Assembly (NCBI RefSeq): GCF_020966775.1
Contig: NZ_JAJKFV010000029.1
Coordinates: 1,543,001 to 1,607,000, forward strand
Source: Rhodopirellula halodulae
Lineage (GTDB): Bacteria > Planctomycetota > Planctomycetia > Pirellulales > Pirellulaceae
DNA length: 64,000 nucleotides
Reading direction: 5' to 3'
In this document: positions 43,015-51,805 of the stretch, piece by piece
Layout: each line of letters opens with the position of its first letter
Position numbering within the stretch: the first letter of the stretch is position 1
Translations under genes and position numbers: made by a program
Notes under the pieces: generated by a model
The model's input: only the letters and a program-made list of their open reading frames with translations
Told to the model about the DNA's origin: nothing
Databases searched by the model: none

Positions 43015-45515
43015 ATCAGTCCCGACCTCTTTCGCATCCACCATTCCGCCGCCAACAGCAGCAGAACGACAACGAATAGCCACCATGATTCCCACAACAG
43101 CGTGTCTGTTTCTATGATCTGGCCACGGGAAAGTGGAATCAACTGGTTCAACATTTCCTCGGCGGATGATTCGTGGACATATGTGCCGGCTCCCGCGGAA
43201 GCGATCTCTTTCAGTCTCGATTCGTCCACCGCGACACGATCCAATTCGCCTTTTCCGGCTGATTCCACCCAGATCGGTGCCGAGGCCTTCAAAGCCGAGG
43301 CGTCATAGCCGCTGGCTCGAATACGGACACGGTACGCACCGGGCGGCAGCGGTGGAGTTTGACCGAGGTACGTCTTTCGAGCGGCGTTGTCCAAGTTCAA
43401 TGGAATCGTCGCGAAAATTTGGTCATCGCGAATCAGGATCGCGTCGACTGTTGCCGTCGATGGATTGGAAGCGTCTGTCTCCAATGCATCCGTGTCCAAC
43501 AGCCTTGCCCGAATCAACGCTTTTTGACCGGACGAATAGTCGATCTGATCCGTGCCAATGGCAACATAGTCGTCTCGCACGGCGTACGGTGGCGGCATGA
43601 CGGCGGTGAGCAGTTGATTCCAAAATCGCCCATGCAATTGGCTCTCGACCTTGTAACGCCAACGCCAGGTTTGATCTGTGGCGAGATAGAACACTCGGCC
43701 GGCACCAAACAACCGCGTGACCAACCAGGGAACACGATCGTTTTGACCGTCCGGAGTTGGTTCAACGATGGCGTCCGCCCAAACTTCTGCGTCGGCACGA
43801 GCGGTGATGGGCGGAATGGAGTTCGGCGTCGGCATTGCGCGCCACAACTCTTCATTGTTGTCGGTGCCAGCCGCCAGCAACATCACGGGCTGTGAACGAC
43901 CTGCCGTCGACGGACCGATTGATTTCACCAACGGTTGGTTTTTTTGGTAGCGAAGCAGTGCCGTGTTGTCGGAAATTGTGGGAGCTTGTTCGAAATTGAC
44001 TGGAATCAAGTCGCTCAAAGATTCAATTCGCGAAAGGCGGTTGTATCGACCGTCTAAAAGGATCAATCCGCCGCCGCGTTTGACAAAACCTTTCAAGCCT
44101 TCCGAATCCGAATCCGTCCATTGTTCCGGCGGGACTTCGCCAAAAACAATCGCATCGTAGCGGCCCCAATCGGTCTCGGTCTGAGGGACTTCGTCGTTCT
44201 GGTCGCCACGTTGGATGTTTGGCATGTCCGTGCCGGCACCGATCAGAACTGTGTCGACTTCCCACGCTGGGTCACGGGCGAACAAGTTCCTCAGGTAGCG
44301 AGTCTCCCAGCGTGAGGAACCGTCCAAGATCAACAACCGGCGGTCACGATTGGCCGCGGCGACGCGAAAATCCCAGCGGTCGTTGTCGGATTGTCCGAGG
44401 TCGAAGGATGACGCGAGTTGATTGCCATCGGTGCGGGGCGATTCTTTGGATGCAGAGACGGAAGCGTTCTCCCGCGAAATGGTCGCCGTGAATGGCAGTA
44501 CCAAACTGTCGTGATCCACCCCTCGGCTTTCGTTGTCCAATAATCGCTGACTGAGTGTTTCCACCGGAAACTCAAAATCAACTTCCGTTTGGCCGTCTTC
44601 CGTTGCCACGATTGACTCGCTCCAGACGACTTGGTCGCCGGATCGAAGGTTGATACGGAGTGTTTCATTCAAAACACCAAAGTGTTTCGCAACGATCGTT
44701 CCCGTCAGTCGTCCATCCGAGGCAATCCGCTCTGGGTGCAGCACATTGATGATTCCGATGTCCGCCGGTTCATCGATGCTGCCCATTCCAATCGTGTGAA
44801 TCTGCCATCCAGTTTGCGACAATTGCCAAGCAAGATCGGATGCGTCTGCGACGTTGGCGGAGTCTCGCCCATCCGAAAGCATGACCAGAGCCAGCGGTGT
44901 TCCCGTCTCGAGTTGCTCAGTCGGAATCGCGTCGTCCGACGTATCGGCGTCCGTGGTGGGAACCAAAGGTCTCAAGGCCGCGGATAGATTTGTGCTGACA
45001 CCGGTGGCTTCTCCGAGGACCGAATGCGACGACTCCAGTGTCTGATCATCGTCAACATCGTATGACTTCCATCGTGTCTGAGCTGTCGAGTCGAAGCTGA
45101 CCACGTCGATCAAATGAGTTTGCTTCAATTGTTCGATCCAACCTGATTGCTCACCACGACCGAACAGTAATTCAGCCGCTCGTTTCAAGCGGTCCGGTGA
45201 CAGCCCATCGGACGAGTCGCGTTCACTCATGCTGAGCGATTGGTCCACTGCGAAGATCAGGCGAGCAGGTTGTCCAATGGTTTGACGGTGATGCCAAATG
45301 GGACCGGCCAGCAACAACACGATCAGAATGATCGCGGTGCCACGAAGAGCCGGCAACGTCCAAGCGGCGGCACCATCAAGTGTTCTGGTCTCTCGTGAAT
45401 AGAGCCAAACTGTGGCGCCTCCCAACAGAACGGCGATCATCACGATCAGCCAAGTCGGCAGGTCCCAAGCGAATCTCAGACTGGCAAGAGCAACCTTTGT
45501 GAATGGGGCCATCAT
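43011..45515 (-). CDS. VWA and glutamine-amidotransferase-like membrane protein
   Basis: 834 residues. Two N-terminal membrane segments (about 20-38 and 55-72), then a von Willebrand A domain with MIDAS motif DQSLS (Asp91, Ser93, Ser95) and LVMLSDGRDSANVAD. The middle to C-terminal part holds a class I amidotransferase-like domain (YDAIVFGEVPPEQW, FVKRGGGLILLDGRYNRL), without a clear catalytic Cys. A C-terminal membrane segment (LLWESWWLFVVVLLLLAAEWWM) ends in basic residues. ATG 45515 overlaps the BatA gene stop; the ATGs at 45515 and 45512 are tandem. Planctomycete DUF58/BatA loci carry a similar protein. Confidence 0.85.
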   Translation of the reverse strand: MMAPFTKVALASLRFAWDLPTWLIVMIAVLLGGATVWLYSRETRTLDGAAAWTLPALRGTAIILIVLLLAGPIWHHRQTIGQPARLIFAVDQSLSMSERDSSDGLSPDRLKRAAELLFGRGEQSGWIEQLKQTHLIDVVSFDSTAQTRWKSYDVDDDQTLESSHSVLGEATGVSTNLSAALRPLVPTTDADTSDDAIPTEQLETGTPLALVMLSDGRDSANVADASDLAWQLSQTGWQIHTIGMGSIDEPADIGIINVLHPERIASDGRLTGTIVAKHFGVLNETLRINLRSGDQVVWSESIVATEDGQTEVDFEFPVETLSQRLLDNESRGVDHDSLVLPFTATISRENASVSASKESPRTDGNQLASSFDLGQSDNDRWDFRVAAANRDRRLLILDGSSRWETRYLRNLFARDPAWEVDTVLIGAGTDMPNIQRGDQNDEVPQTETDWGRYDAIVFGEVPPEQWTDSDSEGLKGFVKRGGGLILLDGRYNRLSRIESLSDLIPVNFEQAPTISDNTALLRYQKNQPLVKSIGPSTAGRSQPVMLLAAGTDNNEELWRAMPTPNSIPPITARADAEVWADAIVEPTPDGQNDRVPWLVTRLFGAGRVFYLATDQTWRWRYKVESQLHGRFWNQLLTAVMPPPYAVRDDYVAIGTDQIDYSSGQKALIRARLLDTDALETDASNPSTATVDAILIRDDQIFATIPLNLDNAARKTYLGQTPPLPPGAYRVRIRASGYDASALKASAPIWVESAGKGELDRVAVDESRLKEIASAGAGTYVHESSAEEMLNQLIPLSRGQIIETDTLLWESWWLFVVVLLLLAAEWWMRKRSGLI

Positions 45516-47797
45516 GATCGCCCCTGTGTCGAGACAATCGGGCGAGTCCAAGTGCGAATGGACGACTTAGGTCTTCCGGCAAATTGTTGCCAAAGCAACT
45601 CGGCAATCAGCACCAGCAGCACCAAAGCCATCAAAGGACGCCAGACTTCTTGCCCAAAACGGTCCGACGCGGTCGCTTCGACCAACGCATCCGGTGTCGC
45701 AAAAAGGCGAGCATCGATGCGTTCGGCAAAGGTTTCGATCTGATCTGATTCGAGGCCACGCAGATTGGATTCTTCCGCGGGAATTTCGGCAACACGAATG
45801 AGTGAGGTGTCTGGTGTGGCTTGCTCGCCGTCAGATTCGGCAGATTGAAATTGGTAGATGCCGGGAGCGTCTGTTGAAGCAAATTGGCTGAATGAACGAT
45901 TGGGTTCGGGATCGTCTGCGGTCGGCAAGTCGCTCGGGGTGGCGACGTCGGCTTGAGTCCCGTCGGGCAGTGTGACTTTCCATGCGGACGGCATTCGCGG
46001 TAGCAACATCGGGTCTCCCGCGGTGACGTTCAGCGATTCTTGATCGCCAACCAGGCTCAGAAACAGTTGCTGCATCATCGGAAGGTAAATCGCTCGCAAC
46101 GGGAACGTCGACCACTCCGCGTCGCACCCGATTGCAAATTGGATCACCGGTCCTCGACCAACGACCAAGGGAGCCTGGTCAGCGGTTCGCAGAAGAATAC
46201 TGGTGGTTTCCGCTGTGGTTGGATCCAGTTGCAAACGGCGGTAGCGACCCACACGGACCTCTTCCCAAATGGCGTCTCCGGCATCTTGCAGACTGCCCCA
46301 AACGCTCTGGCGGCCTCGAGGTGGCAAAATCGAGAAGCCGAGATCAAGTTGCTCATCCGCCGTGACTTCGACGGTGTCATCCAAGACTTGCTGGACATCG
46401 GACGACGTGATCAATCGATCCAGTTTCGCCGGAAGCCAGTCCATCTGATTCCAAGACTCCGCGGAGACTTGCTCGCCGTCAAAGAAAACGACTTGTCCGT
46501 CGGAGGCAAAGAAACTCTGTAGTAAGTCTCGGTCGTCGGACCGATCCATGGTGCTCTTCTGCAAATTGGCAAACACAATCACATCTGGACGAGACGCCGT
46601 GTCCCGGTGCTTTCTTAGTTCTCGTTTCCAATTGGATGGACTGAGAACTCGGCTGCTGACTAAGTCGGCTCGCTCGTGTTGATCCACGGTTGCGAATGCG
46701 AATGGGCTGAGAGCAAGACGTAGGAAATCGGTTTCGCTCTCAAGCGGTTCGTTCGATGGGGCACCGTCAACCAGCCAAACCTGAATTTGCTCCAACGCGT
46801 TCCATGCCAAGCGACGACGATTGTCCGCCGCAATCGCGTCGGTATGTTCCACTGCGAAAGCAAGTGAATGGTTTCCGGATTGGTCCGGAACATGGGTGAA
46901 CGCGACTCGGGCGGTGCTGCGTGGAGCAAGGTCGATGGAATCCGTCTGCACCGATTGCCCGTTGAGCAACCAACGTCCGCTAATTCGCGAGATCGCGCGG
47001 TCGGAGTCATTGCGGACACTGGCAATGAACTGAACGGAGCGATCTTTCAAAACTGCTGGCGAAGCGGTCTCGATCGATTCGACTAGCAAGTTGTCGAGTG
47101 CATCGTCGGCACCGGACACGTTCAGCAGATCGACTCGCGGTGAGGGTGTCATGCGGTCCAGTTGGCCGCGAATTTCGTCAATGTAGTCCAGCCAACGATT
47201 GCTGCTCGGCAAGCAGTTCGTTTGAAAATCGCCGCAGAGTACGATCCGGCGGTTGGGGTGGGACGCTTCCTGACAAGCGTCCAAGCCAACACGCAGCGTT
47301 GTCGTGTAGTCGCTGGGCGGGCCGTTGAACGTGCACTCGGAAAGCTTTGCCAACGCGTCTCGTGGGGAAGAACGTTCGAAGACCTCCTCCAGCCGACTGG
47401 TGGTGGCCAGGATCACCTCGTCGCGGCGTGAGAGATTTTCAATCAAACCGGAGGCTGCTTGGAACGCACGGTCATGCCGTCCCGCGGCTTGCATGGAACG
47501 ACTGTCGTCCAACAGCAGAACCAAAGTCAGTGGTTCGGATCCGGGAAGGGCTCGCGCGGAAGATAGCAGAGGACGAGCCATTGCCAACGCAAGCAGGATG
47601 GGGATTGCACAGCGGAGTGCCAGCAAAATCCATTGATGCCATTGCATGCGGCGTCGGTTTTGAGCCACCACATCCTTTAACAAGAACATGGCACCCCAAT
47701 CGAGCGATCGATATCGACTGCGAAACAGCAAATGGATCGCCAGCGGAACGATGAACGCCAAAGCGCCGGCGAGCATTCCTAGATTGAGGAAGTTCAT
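45512..47797 (-). CDS. BatA-domain VWA membrane protein
   Basis: 761 residues. The aerotolerance (BatA) N-terminal domain is complete: FLNLGMLAGALAFIVPLAIHLL (first membrane helix), RSLDWGAMFLL, RRMQWHQWILLALRCAIPILLALAMARP (second helix, in parts). It is followed at once by a VWA domain with MIDAS DDSRS (98-101 region). A long beta-rich extracytoplasmic region follows, then a C-terminal membrane helix (LMALVLLVLIAELLW). The start overlaps the DUF58 gene stop and the end overlaps the VWA/amidotransferase-like gene, all by 4 bp. Bat proteins are tied to stress tolerance in Bacteroides, but their molecular role is unclear. Confidence 0.9.
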   Translation of the reverse strand: MNFLNLGMLAGALAFIVPLAIHLLFRSRYRSLDWGAMFLLKDVVAQNRRRMQWHQWILLALRCAIPILLALAMARPLLSSARALPGSEPLTLVLLLDDSRSMQAAGRHDRAFQAASGLIENLSRRDEVILATTSRLEEVFERSSPRDALAKLSECTFNGPPSDYTTTLRVGLDACQEASHPNRRIVLCGDFQTNCLPSSNRWLDYIDEIRGQLDRMTPSPRVDLLNVSGADDALDNLLVESIETASPAVLKDRSVQFIASVRNDSDRAISRISGRWLLNGQSVQTDSIDLAPRSTARVAFTHVPDQSGNHSLAFAVEHTDAIAADNRRRLAWNALEQIQVWLVDGAPSNEPLESETDFLRLALSPFAFATVDQHERADLVSSRVLSPSNWKRELRKHRDTASRPDVIVFANLQKSTMDRSDDRDLLQSFFASDGQVVFFDGEQVSAESWNQMDWLPAKLDRLITSSDVQQVLDDTVEVTADEQLDLGFSILPPRGRQSVWGSLQDAGDAIWEEVRVGRYRRLQLDPTTAETTSILLRTADQAPLVVGRGPVIQFAIGCDAEWSTFPLRAIYLPMMQQLFLSLVGDQESLNVTAGDPMLLPRMPSAWKVTLPDGTQADVATPSDLPTADDPEPNRSFSQFASTDAPGIYQFQSAESDGEQATPDTSLIRVAEIPAEESNLRGLESDQIETFAERIDARLFATPDALVEATASDRFGQEVWRPLMALVLLVLIAELLWQQFAGRPKSSIRTWTRPIVSTQGRS

Positions 47798-48801
47798 CGC
47801 TTGTTCGACGCTCCTGCGAGGGAGCTTAGTCGATCCAGCGTCCCGCTGACTCCGCCACCACGACGAAGCGTGACAAAGCGAGCCAGGGACTCAACCACAG
47901 GTGTGTCCGTGGTGAGCAGGGCATGGTCGACTCGGTTGCGACGACAGGCGGCTTCGATGGTCGCGTTATGACGTTTCAGAGACTCGAGGTATCGCTCGCG
48001 AATTTGTCGCGAATCGATGACTTCTTTTTGATCCGCATTTTCTAGATCACGAAATTCGATTCGATCACTGAAGGGGAAGTCGACTTCATCAGGATCCAAG
48101 ACTTGCAGGAAGACCACTTCTTGTCGTTGGGCACGCAAGGATGCGAGTGAACGGCCAAGCGATTCGGCATCACCTAGTCCGTCCGAAATCAGCACCACCA
48201 AGGAGCGGCGGGGAAGTTTCGACATGGCCTGGCGGATCACCGTGCCAAGATCCGTTTCACCGCCACGGGATGAGCCAGCCAAGACTTTCAGCATGGCTTG
48301 CAAATGAGAGGGCATGGTTCGTGGTGGCAGACTTTCATCGATGTGATCATCGAACGTCATCAAACCCACCGCGTCTTGGCTCGAGAGCATCATGTACGCG
48401 ATGGCTGCGGCGACCGATGTGGCGTAATCCTGTTTGCGATTGCCAATGGAACTGCCGGCGGAGTTGCCTGTCGATGCGCCGGAGCCATTCAATTGCAACG
48501 CACGACTACCGGCGTATCGCATGCTTCCACTGCGGTCGACCAGCAGCGTGCAGCGAAGATTCGTCTCTTCCTCAAACTCACGAATGTAGAGTCGGTCGCT
48601 CTTGCCAAAGGCGCGCCAGTCGATGTTTCTGAGTTCGTCACCGGGGACGTAAGGGCGATGCTCCTTGAACTCGACGCTGGATCCTTTGTGCGGCGACCGA
48701 TGGCGACCTGCGGTCAGGCCTTCCACCGCCTGTTTTGCAATCCACTGCAACGCGGCGGTGCGCGATGCGTCTCGGGAGGAGAACAGGTCGGGGAAACGCA
48801 T
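47794..48801 (-). CDS. DUF58 domain protein
   Basis: 335 residues. The DUF58 core motif is at about 51-68 (YVPGDELRNIDWRAFGK), followed by a VWA-like fold with MIDAS DRSGS (Asp89, Ser91, Ser93) and LVVLISDGLGDAESL. No membrane segment, so it is cytoplasmic. DUF58 proteins normally act with a MoxR AAA+ ATPase encoded next door; none is seen upstream here, where 242 bp of intergenic DNA lead to a trans-sulfuration gene. First gene of the five-gene cluster. Confidence 0.92.
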   Translation of the reverse strand: MRFPDLFSSRDASRTAALQWIAKQAVEGLTAGRHRSPHKGSSVEFKEHRPYVPGDELRNIDWRAFGKSDRLYIREFEEETNLRCTLLVDRSGSMRYAGSRALQLNGSGASTGNSAGSSIGNRKQDYATSVAAAIAYMMLSSQDAVGLMTFDDHIDESLPPRTMPSHLQAMLKVLAGSSRGGETDLGTVIRQAMSKLPRRSLVVLISDGLGDAESLGRSLASLRAQRQEVVFLQVLDPDEVDFPFSDRIEFRDLENADQKEVIDSRQIRERYLESLKRHNATIEAACRRNRVDHALLTTDTPVVESLARFVTLRRGGGVSGTLDRLSSLAGASNKR

Positions 48802-49043
48802 GGAATGTCGAGGCGGGCGGGCGACGGAAGGGGCGGGGAAGCAGCCATTAGTTTAGTGCAATCCGCAGCAAAAGTCGCTGAGCAAACCGAGCCTTGGGAA
48901 TGGAACGGCATTGAGACGCATTGGTTCGCGGCAGACCGAATTGCAGAGCCGTTTCGCTACCACCCGAAAGCGATCCGTTGGCAGTTATGCAGCACCCGCT
49001 TCGGTCGCTCGCCAGAGAGAAGCGAAACGGGACATCTCGATGA

Positions 49044-50240
49044 CTATGACGAAGTCGCCGCGAAAGCCTGTTCGAGGTCCGACCGCAGATCGGCGAAAGA
49101 TTCCAGCCCGACCGACAGTCGAATCAACGAATCGGTGATGCCGTGTTCCGCGCGGGCTTCGGGTGCGTAAGACGCATGCGACATGGTCGCGGGCTGTTCG
49201 ATCAATGATTCCACCGCCCCAAGACTGACCGCTAGACGGAACAGTTTGGTTGATTGGCACACCTGACGGACTTGGTCCAGGCTCGCGTCCAATTCGAACG
49301 TGATCATTGCACCAACGTGCGTTTCCTTCGATCCATTCTGGTGCTGACCAAACAGCTGCATCGCCAACTCGTGTTGGGAATGCGATGCCAGGCCTGGGTA
49401 CAACACCGAACGAACTTTCGCGTGTGATTCCAACCACTCCGCCAGTCGAAGTGCGGTGCGAGATTGTTCGCGAATGCGAAGGTCCAAAGTCTTCAAGCCA
49501 CGAGCAATCAGAAAACTACTCATGGGATCCAATACCGCTCCCGTTGCGTTCTGCACGAAGTAGAGTTGGTCAAAAAGTTCCTTGTCTGCGACCGCGAGCG
49601 TACCACCCAAGCAGTCACTGTGACCGCCGAGGTACTTCGTTGCGGAATGCATGACGATGTCGATGCCATATTCCAGCGGACGCAACAACGCGGGCGTGCC
49701 GAACGTGTTGTCTACGCCGGTCAGGATGCCTCGACGTTTGCCAAGTTTCGCGATGGCAGGAAGGTCGGAGATCGTCATCCGAGGATTGCCGATCGATTCC
49801 GTCCAAATCAGTCGAGTTCGGTCTGTGATTGCATTTTCAATTGCCTGCAGGTCGGTCACGTCCACCAGTGTGACCTCGATGCCACTGCGGTTGCAGATTT
49901 GGTGCAGCAGTCGGTAGGCACCGCCGTAGATGTCCGTGCCGGCGACCACGTGATCACCGCTCTCCAGCAACATCGTCACCGCATGGATGGCGGCCATGCC
50001 GGAGGAAAACGCGAGCGAACCGCAGCCGTTCTCGAGCGAAGCGAGCGTTGTCTGCAACCCGGAGCGAGTTGGGTTGCCGCTGCGTGAGTAATCGTATTGC
50101 CCCCATTCGCCCGCACCCGGCTGTTGAAAGGTGCTGGCAAAGTGGATGGGAGGAACCACCGCACCGGTGGAAGGATCCACTTCGTTGCCGACATGAATGG
50201 CCCGCGTGCGGAATTCGGTTTCGTCTTTAAGGTCGCTCAT
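49044..50240 (-). CDS. Trans-sulfuration PLP enzyme (cystathionine gamma-synthase/lyase family), copy A
   Basis: 398 residues, Cys/Met metabolism PLP-dependent family. Signatures: TRAIHVGNEVDPSTGAVVPPI, YDYSRSGNPTRSGLQTTLASLE, LAFSSGMAAIHAV, DIYGGAYRLLHQI, WTESIGNP, GVDNTFGTPALLRPLEYG and the PLP lysine in MHSATKYLGGHSD (about 201), then ATGAVLDPMSSFLIARGLKTL. Activity could be cystathionine gamma-synthase, gamma-lyase or beta-lyase; sequence motifs alone do not settle it. One base separates its start from the stop of copy B, with which it shares family and strand. Both are likely in one operon transcribed from upstream of 51495. Confidence 0.9.
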   Translation of the reverse strand: MSDLKDETEFRTRAIHVGNEVDPSTGAVVPPIHFASTFQQPGAGEWGQYDYSRSGNPTRSGLQTTLASLENGCGSLAFSSGMAAIHAVTMLLESGDHVVAGTDIYGGAYRLLHQICNRSGIEVTLVDVTDLQAIENAITDRTRLIWTESIGNPRMTISDLPAIAKLGKRRGILTGVDNTFGTPALLRPLEYGIDIVMHSATKYLGGHSDCLGGTLAVADKELFDQLYFVQNATGAVLDPMSSFLIARGLKTLDLRIREQSRTALRLAEWLESHAKVRSVLYPGLASHSQHELAMQLFGQHQNGSKETHVGAMITFELDASLDQVRQVCQSTKLFRLAVSLGAVESLIEQPATMSHASYAPEARAEHGITDSLIRLSVGLESFADLRSDLEQAFAATSS

Positions 50241-50241
50241 G

Positions 50242-51495
50242 TCAAACGGCTGCCAACGCTTGATCCAGATCGGCGATCAGGTCTGCGGAGTCTTCGATGC
50301 CACATGAAAATCGGATCATGTTGTCTGCAATGCCAAACCGCTCGCGTTCTTCGGGCGAGTACTTGAAGTAACTCATCACCAGCGGTTGTTCGATCAGCGA
50401 TTCTGTGCCGCCGAGGCTGGGGGCGATACGAGCGATGCGAGCCGCGTCGACGACTCGGGAGGTCGTCTTCCAATCGGCGTCTTTGACGGTGAACGTGATC
50501 AATCCACCGAAGCCCACCATTTGCTCTTTGGCAATGTCGTGCGACGGATGGTTGGTTAGTCCTGGGTAGTAGACTCGGTCAACCTTTGGGTGCTGATCCA
50601 AGAACTCAGCGACCGCCAAACCGTTTTCGTTGTGACGTTGCATCCGCAAAGAGAATGTCTTCAGACCTCGTTCCAGCAGATACATGCTGTGAGCCGAGTT
50701 GACGCTGCCCAGGCAACCACGGAGGGCTCGGATCGGATCGAGCAATTCTTTTCGGCCGGAGATGACTCCCGCCAACAAGTCGTTGTGACCGCCCAAATAC
50801 TTTGTCGCGGAATGCCAAACGTAATCCACGCCGTAATCCAAGGGGCGAAGGTTCAGCGGGGTCGCCAAGGTGGCGTCGATCAGTGTTTCGATTTCGTGCG
50901 CTTTGCCGAGTGCGACGAATTGTTCCAAGTCCACACAAGTCAGGTGCGGGTTGGTGGGCGATTCGCTGACCAGCATTTTGGTGCGTGGCGTGATGGCGGC
51001 TTCCATCGCGGCGAAGTCACCGGTGGGAACTTGCCGAGTGACGACACCAAACTTCGCCAAGTGCTTGCCACAAAATTCGCGGCTGCGATGGTAACACTGG
51101 TCGAAGAAAATGATCTCATCGCCCGAAGACAGGCGACTCATCAGTAGACCGACGATCGCCGCCATGCCGCTGGAGTAGACGACGGCGTCTTCCGCGTTGT
51201 CCAGGGCGGCCAATTTCTTTTCGACCAGCCGTTCGTTGGGGTTGCCGTATCGACCGTATTCCTCGCGATCTTCCCGACCCTCCACGAAATCCAATAAACG
51301 ATCGGTGGATTCGAAGGTAAAGGTCGAGGCCGTGTAGATGGGAGCCGTGATGGCTCCTTCGGCCTGCTGCCGGGAGGTCGCGTCTGACGACAAGTCGCCA
51401 TGGACGCAGCGGGTCGATAGGCCCGTGGAAGAAGGTCCCGCTGCGCGAGACGGTACGCCGGTCGATTCGACCGGATCAATTGCGATCGGTTTCAT
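50242..51495 (-). CDS. Trans-sulfuration PLP enzyme (cystathionine gamma-synthase/lyase family), copy B
   Basis: 417 residues from ATG 51495. Signatures: STRCVHGDLSSD, APIYTASTFTFEST, YGRYGNPNERLVEKKLAALD, VVYSSGMAAIVGLLMSRLS, VSESPTNPHLTCVDL, the PLP lysine in WHSATKYLGGHNDLLAG (about 230), and SLGGTESLIEQP near the C-terminus. The frame is open for another about 130 codons upstream, but that part is unconserved and contains no domain. It is a clear but diverged paralogue of copy A. The pair may carry out sequential synthase and lyase steps between homoserine/cysteine and homocysteine, or one may be a promiscuous sulfhydrylase. Confidence 0.88.
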   Translation of the reverse strand: MKPIAIDPVESTGVPSRAAGPSSTGLSTRCVHGDLSSDATSRQQAEGAITAPIYTASTFTFESTDRLLDFVEGREDREEYGRYGNPNERLVEKKLAALDNAEDAVVYSSGMAAIVGLLMSRLSSGDEIIFFDQCYHRSREFCGKHLAKFGVVTRQVPTGDFAAMEAAITPRTKMLVSESPTNPHLTCVDLEQFVALGKAHEIETLIDATLATPLNLRPLDYGVDYVWHSATKYLGGHNDLLAGVISGRKELLDPIRALRGCLGSVNSAHSMYLLERGLKTFSLRMQRHNENGLAVAEFLDQHPKVDRVYYPGLTNHPSHDIAKEQMVGFGGLITFTVKDADWKTTSRVVDAARIARIAPSLGGTESLIEQPLVMSYFKYSPEERERFGIADNMIRFSCGIEDSADLIADLDQALAAV

Positions 51496-51805
51496 GTGTT
51501 GGCTTTTTAGCAGTGAGGCTGCAAGCGGCCGCAAATCCCTAAACAAACGCCATAGTGGAGGGGATGCGATTTCTCCACGACGTTCTGTCAGCCTAGCCAC
51601 GACCTGGCGTTTGGGCAACCGAATTTTTACATGGCGTGGCTTGGTCGGTCTTGTTGCTGGTTCCATTGCAACGATGCTGCTGTTTGGCGAAGGTAGCTGG
51701 TACACTTCGGAGAGGTCATTCAACGCGATTCGCGAAGAAATGACGGATTGAATGTCGGGGCTGGATGGGCTGTTTGGTTGCACGCTGTTGTTGGGAAAAG
51801 TTGGG
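51496..51805. other. Divergent intergenic region
   Basis: About 310 bp between copy B of the trans-sulfuration pair and the exported HEAT-like gene. It should hold promoters in both directions. A short open frame (51611-51751, about 46 codons, TTG start) could encode a single-pass peptide but has no further support. No riboswitch motif for SAM or cobalamin was recognised. Confidence 0.4.

Noticed and set aside
48298..49170. A plus-strand open frame (290 codons)
   Set aside because: Antisense to the DUF58 gene; the composition is a by-product of GC-rich codon use on the other strand.
51611..51751. A 46-codon frame with a hydrophobic stretch before the HEAT-like gene
   Set aside because: Plausible as a small membrane peptide but only a TTG start, no ribosome-binding site and no homologue known to me; left as a note in the intergenic entry.
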